64,000 bases of DNA from Plenodomus lindquistii (taxonomy: Eukaryota > Ascomycota > Dothideomycetes > Pleosporales > Leptosphaeriaceae), in assembly GCA_025504975.1 (NCBI GenBank), contig JANUWI010000013.1, forward strand, positions 558,001-622,000. Reading direction: 5' to 3'. The notes under the pieces were generated by a model. That model saw only the letters and a program-made list of their open reading frames with translations, searched no databases and was not told the DNA's origin. Both the position numbers and the translations under genes were made by a program. This document shows, piece by piece, positions 58,111-64,000 of the stretch (within the stretch, counting starts at the first letter, position 1; every line of letters starts with the position of its first letter).

Positions 58111-58820
58111 AAAGTCTAAAGCGTTTACTAATAGAAATAAAAAAAAAAGCCCTACTAATATAAATTAGATAGTAAGTTTTTACTCTATAATTATATAAGC
58201 CTAGACTAATATATATATAATAGCTATTATACTATATAAAATCTAAAAGTATTAAAAATCTATAGAATTGCTAATATTTAAAACTTTATTTATATAACTA
58301 GTTAGAAAGATTATTTAAAATTATAGTAAAGTAGGTAAAACTTACTACTTTTTATTTAATACTTTTAGTGCTTTATAAAAAGCTATAGAGGATATACTAG
58401 TTTTAATAATAAAAAATAAATAATAATATATTATAATAGTTATTATAATAAACTAATTTAATATATAGCTACCTAATTATACGTAATCTATATAAAAAAG
58501 GTTATAATATAAAAAAAAAATATAAAGCTAGTAATATATATTATAAAAATATTAGTACTATTTATAAATACATTTAGGCTAGCGCTAAATAGGTTTTATT
58601 AAAAAGTTTTAAATATAATTATAGATAGTAAGTGTAATTACTATAGATAGTAAATTTTTTTTTATTTTTATAATAAAAAGTTTTTACTACTACTATAAAC
58701 TAGAGTTTAGAGACTAGTAGCTATACGTAGCTCTAATAGTATATATAAATATATTTACACTATTATAGTAACTATTATATTATTTTAATAACTAGTGTAG
58801 GCATCTTATTATTAGTGTTC

Positions 58821-58900
58821 TAGGTTTCAGCGATTTTGATTTTTAGATTTTGATTTTCCAATTTTGGTTTTGAGCGAGATGAGGCTCCTCGTCACCCGTA
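58821..58900 (-). repeat. Right terminal inverted repeat
   Basis: Reverse complement of the left terminal repeat, with 75 of 80 positions identical. It ends ...CACCCGTA at 58900 and is followed directly by CTGTCG. Confidence 0.85.
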
Positions 58901-58906
58901 CTGTCG
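58901..58906 (+). repeat. Putative 6-bp target site duplication, right copy
   Basis: CTGTCG directly after the right inverted repeat, same as 50498-50503. Confidence 0.55.
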
Positions 58907-59576
58907 CACTGACGCACAACGCGACTCTTCAAAAGGCTGCAACGCGATTATCTTTAGCCATCGCTACGGCGAACGCCGCCACTATGATCCTCTAATGGTG
59001 CTGTGGCTAGTCTGTAGATTAGACAATATTCGCACAGCCTCGACACGAAGAGAGGGGTATGGCTGAACTCTGCATCATCGTCCTGATCACTTGCAGCTAT
59101 ATATGAATAACATCAGGCGCGTCAGCCAATCCAAAGTTTTTAAAGCGGTAGTGTTTTCCTTCCGCCCTGTCTGGCTCAAAGTCATTTGATGGATCACATT
59201 CCTTTTGCGAGTCTCCATCTGTTGTTGTGCACCTCATATTTTCTCCAACATTCCAGTCGGCTTGCCTTGACAACCGCAGCCAACCACCAAAATACACGAG
59301 AATGTATGTTTACACGCGACATCCCCCTGCGTGTATGTTACTGTTGAAGATCTTGCCGCGAATATCGCCGCGCCGTTCGTTACTTTGTGTGGGGAAAAGA
59401 GCTGGTGAAGAGGAGGACGTGTTAGAATCAAAGGATAATTAGAAGCCACCGCGACTTGCTTTGGATGGATTGGACTAATTTGTAGATCACGCTGTCTTTC
59501 CGTAAGACCAACCATTGCGCGACAAACATCAAAATCACAGCTTCACACTGCACTGTGGACGTAAATCCCAGCAATC
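58901..59576. other. Right flank of the element and promoter of the next gene
   Basis: Normal composition returns at once after the right inverted repeat. No gene recognised. Confidence 0.45.
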
Positions 59577-62500
59577 ATGGTACCTCCGAGCAAGCGCGCT
59601 GCGGCTGCTGCGCCATTGAGCACCACAGCAATTGCTGCGATCATCACTGGCGTCGGTGTTGTCATGTTGTGTCTGCTCAGCGCCCTCATCTTTTTATTGA
59701 TACGCGCCGTTCGCGCTCACAAACGGCTGGTCGCAGAACTAGACGAACGAGGCGTCTCGATCTCGCAGGCACAGAAAGAAGTGGGAAGGGATCCAGTCAC
59801 GAGACCACGCGCGGTACTGCGGCGAAACACCGTTCTGCCCTTCAACAAGACATCCGGATGGGGAACATTGCCTTCCACGGAGACCTTTAGGTCTGCAGAG
59901 TCAGGCGGAGGTCCGGCACACTACGTTCCACCCATACCTATCGACGCGCTAAAGCGGTCGAGTCATCTTTCATGGCCCTTTTCAGCGCGTCGCATGAGTG
60001 GCCAGTCCATGCATATGAAGAAGATGAAGGTCTCGAGACTTTCGACGGTCATGGAAAGCCCGAAGTCCTCGGTACTGCTACTAAACACTTCTCATTTGAA
60101 CGCGAGCGGTCAGTCTGTTGCAATGTCAACCGAGTACGCCAATTCCTCATGTCAGTCTCTGTTACAACATCACCCTGCTTTTCGCCATCAACATCAGACT
60201 ATCGGCCCACCGGGAGCAGCAACACGTGGCCCCCTTGAGGCAAAGAAGCGTCTGCACAGGGCGCAATCTGTCGTTGAGGTCTCAACCAATTCGATGACAC
60301 GTCCGTACCTCAAGGCGAGATCTGTCAGTCTGTGTAGTCAAACATCTGGGATCGTGCCTGACGTAATTCTCCCACCACTACCATTGGACCTACCACGCAT
60401 CAAGAGCATGACCAAAGAATACAGCCAGCTGCACCGTGCTCCATCCAAACTGTCTATATCAAGTTTTGGTTCGGCAGATTCCACAATACTCGCTAGCCGC
60501 AACAGTCCAGTCGTTCCTCCGGCAGCCAAATTTCGAGGACAGAAGATCACGAAGCCAAACACCAAGGGATCTTCATTCGCTGGCGGCAAGAACATTAGGG
60601 ATACGCTTGATCTCCGTACAAAGGTCCTTGGACCGCGTTACTCAAACGAGACGAGTTCAGCAGCCAAGTATGCACATACAGACTCACAGCGACACCAGAA
60701 CGACAATAGGAGTACACTGATGGAGGAATTGAACATTCAGCTGCCAGGTTCAGTCGAGCCCAAGAATCCGAGGGTGATCAACGATATGCCTCCACCTTCC
60801 ACGCATCCTGCTCAGATGCACAATTCGGCCACACCGAAGCGCAGATCCAAGACCCAGGTCTCTTCGGCTGGATCGCCTGAGCGAAATGAGCAAAATCCTG
60901 CAAACCCACGAATGGTAGCAGGGATGAGGTCGCCAAAACGCCAACATTCTCAGGCATCCTCTCGAAGCAGTGGGGGGAACCCCTTCCAATGGGACCCTAC
61001 ACCAAACCTGCCGCCATCTGCGAAGCCGTCGAACTTAAAAGGAAGTCCAAGTGCTCGCAAAGGGCACGGGAGGAAAAATAGCGTGCGTATCTCTCTTGTG
61101 CCGACCATTCATGGTCCTGCCACTAGAGCGTCGAGCCAGACAACGAACAATTTTGAACAAGATAGCGCTACAACAAATGGTGCTGCAGAGGAAGCGAACG
61201 GTCTAGGACTTGATTTGGACAGCAAACGTGCTTTACCAACGCCGCCGACTTCTTCGACATTTTCTCCAGAGCTAAAGTTAGAAGCTACATCGATCAAAGC
61301 AACTCTAACCCCTACTTCTGCAACTTTACCTCTGGTTGGATACGATCAGTCTTTCGTAGTTTTTCCAACGGACCAGATCTTGCCTCCGCTATCAGAAACC
61401 GAGCAGAAGCGACTGAGCAACGGCTCTATGTTCAGTCTTTCCCGATTTCCAGCTACGCCTTCTATTATTGAACCAGTGGATTATGACCTCTCATACCAGT
61501 ACGTGCCACCTTCAAAAAACGGTCGCGATTTTGGTGGCAACTGGATGCCAGATACGCCACTTTTGCAGCAACACCCGTTTGGTGTGCATACACCAGAACG
61601 TAACCGATCTCCAACTTCGCCAACAAACATGATTGATATCGACGAGTACGACCCCGAGAAACCCAACTGCATATACCAGACACCGCCTAATCCTAATGCT
61701 CATTCACGTACATATCAGTCAGCGTTTGCGCCTATCCCAGAGGAGTCGTCAATTTGCTCGAACAAGACTGTAGATGTTAAGCTGTCGCGCAACGAGGATT
61801 CTCCGCCAGTGTCACCAAAAACCATGTCGCCGCCGAGATTCAACTTCCAGAATCGCGCGGCGTACAATCTGCCCGTACATGCGACGTGCATCCCAGAAGA
61901 GGTTTCGGAGACCATTGATCCGTCAATCATCAGCAAGGATGCCTTTGGAGAGTACTCGACCATGGATGATAGCATCTTTGGAACTCATGCAGTTAACAAG
62001 CGTATAAGCATCGAGGTTCCGGCGACGTCTCAATCCGCACAGTTAATGTTGGAGCCCCTTCTTAACGCTGCTTTTCCTAGTAATGAGTCGCCAACCATTG
62101 GCCATGACTGTTCAGAGCTATCGTTGTCTTGCTATTCATCACGTTCGCCATCACCCTCTCCAGGAGCATCACCAATAGAGTTACCCAGTCCAGCCTACCC
62201 CTGTTCACCCCGTCCAGCTCACGCACAGCTTCCCGGTAGCCAAGCACAAGGACTTTCGATAAACTTCGCCGATGTTCCCAAACTACAACCCTCACCACGT
62301 GGGCCACGGCACTCTCCACCTCGTCCTCTACGCTCCTCGATTGCCCAGCTGCGACGCATGAACTCGGATGCACTAGAAGCAAAAGATACAAAAGCTGGCC
62401 GAGGTGAACGTCGCTACCTCCGTCTTGGGCGCGAAGCCAGCATGAACGTTCCCGGCGATGAATCTTGGCTCGATGATCTGGACGACTCTTCCGCCGTTGA

Positions 62501-63329
62501 ACTCGACGAAGCCGAAGGACGTCGCCTAGTCGGCGACCTACTAGAAGAGCACCACCAAGAATGGGACGAAGGCTGTACCGTCCTCGACCTCGAAGCACCA
62601 CAAGACCTCACCCTCGACTCCATCACCACCATCCGCCCGGACCACTCAACCACCATCTACCCCTCCAGCATACAAAACAGCATCGACGACGCAGACACCA
62701 CATTCGGCGCTACCTGTTCCGCCCGCTCAAGCAGTATATGGGAAGACGGCGAAAAGTTCTGGACCTCTTCTACACCCCCACCTCCACCACCACCGTCCTC
62801 GGTACTTCCCGCTTCACCATCACCCTCCTCCTCGCCCTCACGCAACAAAAACCAAATCTACCACCCCCTCACCTCCTCCCCCCTCGCAACACCTACTCCC
62901 AACTCCCCCCGCACACCGAAATCCGCACATCGCAAACGCCACTTCGAAGTCGCAAAAGACGACATACCCAATCAGCGCGGCCTCTCACACCCAGACCTCG
63001 ATGCTAACGATGAGGGAAATCCCAGTCCGCCGTCCTCACGCAAGAAGCGTCGCGATGCTGCGCGGAGAAATGGGATGATTGGCGGCGTGGGAGTGGGATC
63101 GGGCAGATATAAAAAGCGCGTTGTGTTGGGCGCGGGATCGGCAAATGTTAATGTCAATGGAAGCAGTAATTTGGGTGCCACGGTTGCAGATCGTGGTAAT
63201 TCTGCTGCGGGTGTAAGGATCCAGGTCACGAGTCCGGGGGGTCATGTTGTTGTTGCGAGGGGCAGTGGGAATGGGGGAGTGGGGACACCGGGGAGTTTGT
63301 ATGATAGTGAGGGGTTTCTGAGACTTTGA
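59577..63329 (+). CDS. Large single-pass membrane protein of unknown function
   Basis: Intronless frame of 1,250 residues from the ATG at 59577 (MVPPSKRAAA). One transmembrane helix lies at about residues 18-43 (TTAIAAIITGVGVVMLCLLS and following), then a basic stretch 'RAVRAHKRLVAELDERGVS', which suggests a cytosolic C-terminal body. The body is largely disordered and rich in Ser and Pro, with many Ser-Pro and Thr-Pro sites. More ordered islands are 'GWGTLPSTETFRS', 'HLSWPFSARRMS' and 'YDQSFVVFPTDQILPPLSET'. Near the end are a proline run (PPPPPPPS), 'KKRRDAARRNGMIGG' and a Gly/Asn/Val-rich tail. I know of no function. Such proteins occur in Pleosporales and relatives. It is the first intact gene to the right of the RIP element; its frame shows no RIP damage. 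Confidence 0.7.
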   Translation: MVPPSKRAAAAAPLSTTAIAAIITGVGVVMLCLLSALIFLLIRAVRAHKRLVAELDERGVSISQAQKEVGRDPVTRPRAVLRRNTVLPFNKTSGWGTLPSTETFRSAESGGGPAHYVPPIPIDALKRSSHLSWPFSARRMSGQSMHMKKMKVSRLSTVMESPKSSVLLLNTSHLNASGQSVAMSTEYANSSCQSLLQHHPAFRHQHQTIGPPGAATRGPLEAKKRLHRAQSVVEVSTNSMTRPYLKARSVSLCSQTSGIVPDVILPPLPLDLPRIKSMTKEYSQLHRAPSKLSISSFGSADSTILASRNSPVVPPAAKFRGQKITKPNTKGSSFAGGKNIRDTLDLRTKVLGPRYSNETSSAAKYAHTDSQRHQNDNRSTLMEELNIQLPGSVEPKNPRVINDMPPPSTHPAQMHNSATPKRRSKTQVSSAGSPERNEQNPANPRMVAGMRSPKRQHSQASSRSSGGNPFQWDPTPNLPPSAKPSNLKGSPSARKGHGRKNSVRISLVPTIHGPATRASSQTTNNFEQDSATTNGAAEEANGLGLDLDSKRALPTPPTSSTFSPELKLEATSIKATLTPTSATLPLVGYDQSFVVFPTDQILPPLSETEQKRLSNGSMFSLSRFPATPSIIEPVDYDLSYQYVPPSKNGRDFGGNWMPDTPLLQQHPFGVHTPERNRSPTSPTNMIDIDEYDPEKPNCIYQTPPNPNAHSRTYQSAFAPIPEESSICSNKTVDVKLSRNEDSPPVSPKTMSPPRFNFQNRAAYNLPVHATCIPEEVSETIDPSIISKDAFGEYSTMDDSIFGTHAVNKRISIEVPATSQSAQLMLEPLLNAAFPSNESPTIGHDCSELSLSCYSSRSPSPSPGASPIELPSPAYPCSPRPAHAQLPGSQAQGLSINFADVPKLQPSPRGPRHSPPRPLRSSIAQLRRMNSDALEAKDTKAGRGERRYLRLGREASMNVPGDESWLDDLDDSSAVELDEAEGRRLVGDLLEEHHQEWDEGCTVLDLEAPQDLTLDSITTIRPDHSTTIYPSSIQNSIDDADTTFGATCSARSSSIWEDGEKFWTSSTPPPPPPPSSVLPASPSPSSSPSRNKNQIYHPLTSSPLATPTPNSPRTPKSAHRKRHFEVAKDDIPNQRGLSHPDLDANDEGNPSPPSSRKKRRDAARRNGMIGGVGVGSGRYKKRVVLGAGSANVNVNGSSNLGATVADRGNSAAGVRIQVTSPGGHVVVARGSGNGGVGTPGSLYDSEGFLRL

Positions 63330-64000
63330 ATGGGGTGTGCTTGGGTTTATAAGGGGGTTTATGGAGAGTGGGGATGGTGTTGGGGGTATTAGGTCTTGCA
63401 TTGGGAGGTTGCTTTGGGAATTATATGTATGTGTTGCATTGTTAACGGACTTTAGGGGTGGAATAGTATTAAGGCATTTATAGCATATCGCGTATAGTAT
63501 TAGTGTGTAATGAGTAATGATATTTGACCATGTACATCACTGAAGCAACGTGACGAATTGATCAAGAGGCGCGCTGCGCCGTCAGTGAATTGATCGCCAC
63601 ACAAATCTAATGCTAGGTAAATATGAATTCCAAGAACTGGGTGGCCTTTTTCCTTTCCTTTGGATTAGACGTTCGGTTTTCTGTGAATCTCTTGGGTTTG
63701 AATTTCAATTGCTGAAGCAGTTGGAAATACGGGAGTCATGATAAGGGTAGCATTTAAAGTTCGTTTCTTTACCAGATCTTCCTCGTATTCTCGATCGACG
63801 TAAGTAGAAGTTATTGTGCTTTGCCCGTGTGCGAAGAGTATACTACGCGATGTTCTTTCATCACCCTCAATATATTGCGAACGCAGTACTCACGGAGCGA
63901 GAAAACACAAGGGGGCTCTTTGGCCTAGGATTCACTGTTCGTAATCAACACTGGTATGGTATCGCTGCACCGATCTGATACTGCTCGCGCAGCCGTACCG
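63330..64000. other. Right-edge flank
   Basis: 3' flank of the preceding gene; no other gene recognised before the window ends. Confidence 0.4.

Larger units (their letters stand above)
50504..58900. mobile_element. RIP-destroyed 8.4-kb element with long terminal inverted repeats
   Basis: The block is very rich in A and T and has no open frame above about 70 codons across 8.2 kb. Its first 80 bp and last 80 bp are the same sequence in inverted orientation, with five mismatches, all transitions. CTGTCG flanks it on both sides as a direct repeat, and the outermost bases are TACGGGTGAC. CA and TG dinucleotides are almost absent inside, while CT, AG, GC and CG remain. This is the pattern left by repeat-induced point mutation, in which CpA becomes TpA on both strands. 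Terminal inverted repeats plus a short target duplication point to a cut-and-paste DNA transposon. The size is large for Tc1/mariner or hAT and the family is unassigned. If the outer TA is the target duplication, a Tc1/mariner-type reading is also possible. It is surely inactive. Confidence 0.75.

Noticed and set aside
50504..58900. LTR retrotransposon or centromere as explanation of the AT-rich block
   Set aside because: Terminal repeats are inverted, not direct, and the borders are sharp with a short flanking duplication.
1..64000. tRNA, rRNA and CRISPR arrays
   Set aside because: Scanned by eye for tRNA arms, 5S-like sequence and regular spacer arrays; none convincing. A covariance-model search would be decisive.

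Overview
The window is nuclear DNA of a filamentous ascomycete. The genes carry short spliceosomal introns (mostly 44-190 nt, with clear GTAAGT-type donors and CTRAY branch sites). The content is typical of Pezizomycotina: NmrA, a HET-domain protein, an EF-hand NADPH oxidase and a Zn-cluster-family regulator. One 8.4-kb block bears the mark of repeat-induced point mutation (RIP). The gene set fits Dothideomycetes (Pleosporales-like), but that placement is an inference from general familiarity, not from a search.

Layout. 1-2.1 kb: 3' part of a fungal transcription factor. 2.9-3.5 kb: Ubc7-type E2. 3.7-5.1 kb: sulfite oxidase. 5.7-6.7 kb: MDR alcohol dehydrogenase. 7.8-8.2 kb: possible gene remnant. 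8.4-10.6 kb: NoxC-like NADPH oxidase. 11.5-12.5 kb: alpha/beta hydrolase. 13.1-14.0 kb: unknown protein. 14.2-15.9 kb: cytochrome P450. 17.7-18.1 kb: Pmp3-type proteolipid. 18.4-19.3 kb: mitochondrial bL19. 20.1-21.3 kb: NmrA. 22.8-25.0 kb: asparaginase with ankyrin tail. 25.7-26.8 kb: putative nucleotidyltransferase-fold protein. 27.5-28.7 kb: NAP/SET histone chaperone. 29.9-31.7 kb: secreted GH1 glycosidase. 33.1-35.3 kb: Gid7/WDR26. 36.5-38.6 kb: HET protein. 39.0-40.3 kb: F-box-like protein. 40.7-42.1 kb: Ser-rich unknown. 42.6-44.4 kb: Spo11. 45.2-47.1 kb: CAF-1 large subunit. 48.4-49.9 kb: membrane-anchored aspartic-protease-like protein. 50.5-58.9 kb: RIP-destroyed element with 80-bp terminal inverted repeats. 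59.6-63.3 kb: large single-pass membrane protein of unknown role.

The genes are mostly unrelated housekeeping and accessory functions, not one pathway. Loose themes are chromatin and meiosis (NAP/SET, Spo11, CAF-1, the last two divergently arranged), ubiquitin-linked control (Ubc7, Gid7, F-box-like) and nitrogen or redox metabolism (NmrA, asparaginase, sulfite oxidase, Nox). No polyketide or peptide synthase is present, so I do not call a secondary-metabolite cluster.

The most unusual object is the 8.4-kb AT-rich block. It starts and ends with the same 80-bp sequence in inverted orientation. The two copies differ only by transitions. A 6-bp direct repeat flanks it, and its interior almost lacks CA and TG dinucleotides. 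I read it as one large DNA transposon inactivated by RIP. All exon boundaries below were chosen by reading splice signals and frame continuity by eye and have not been tested against transcripts.
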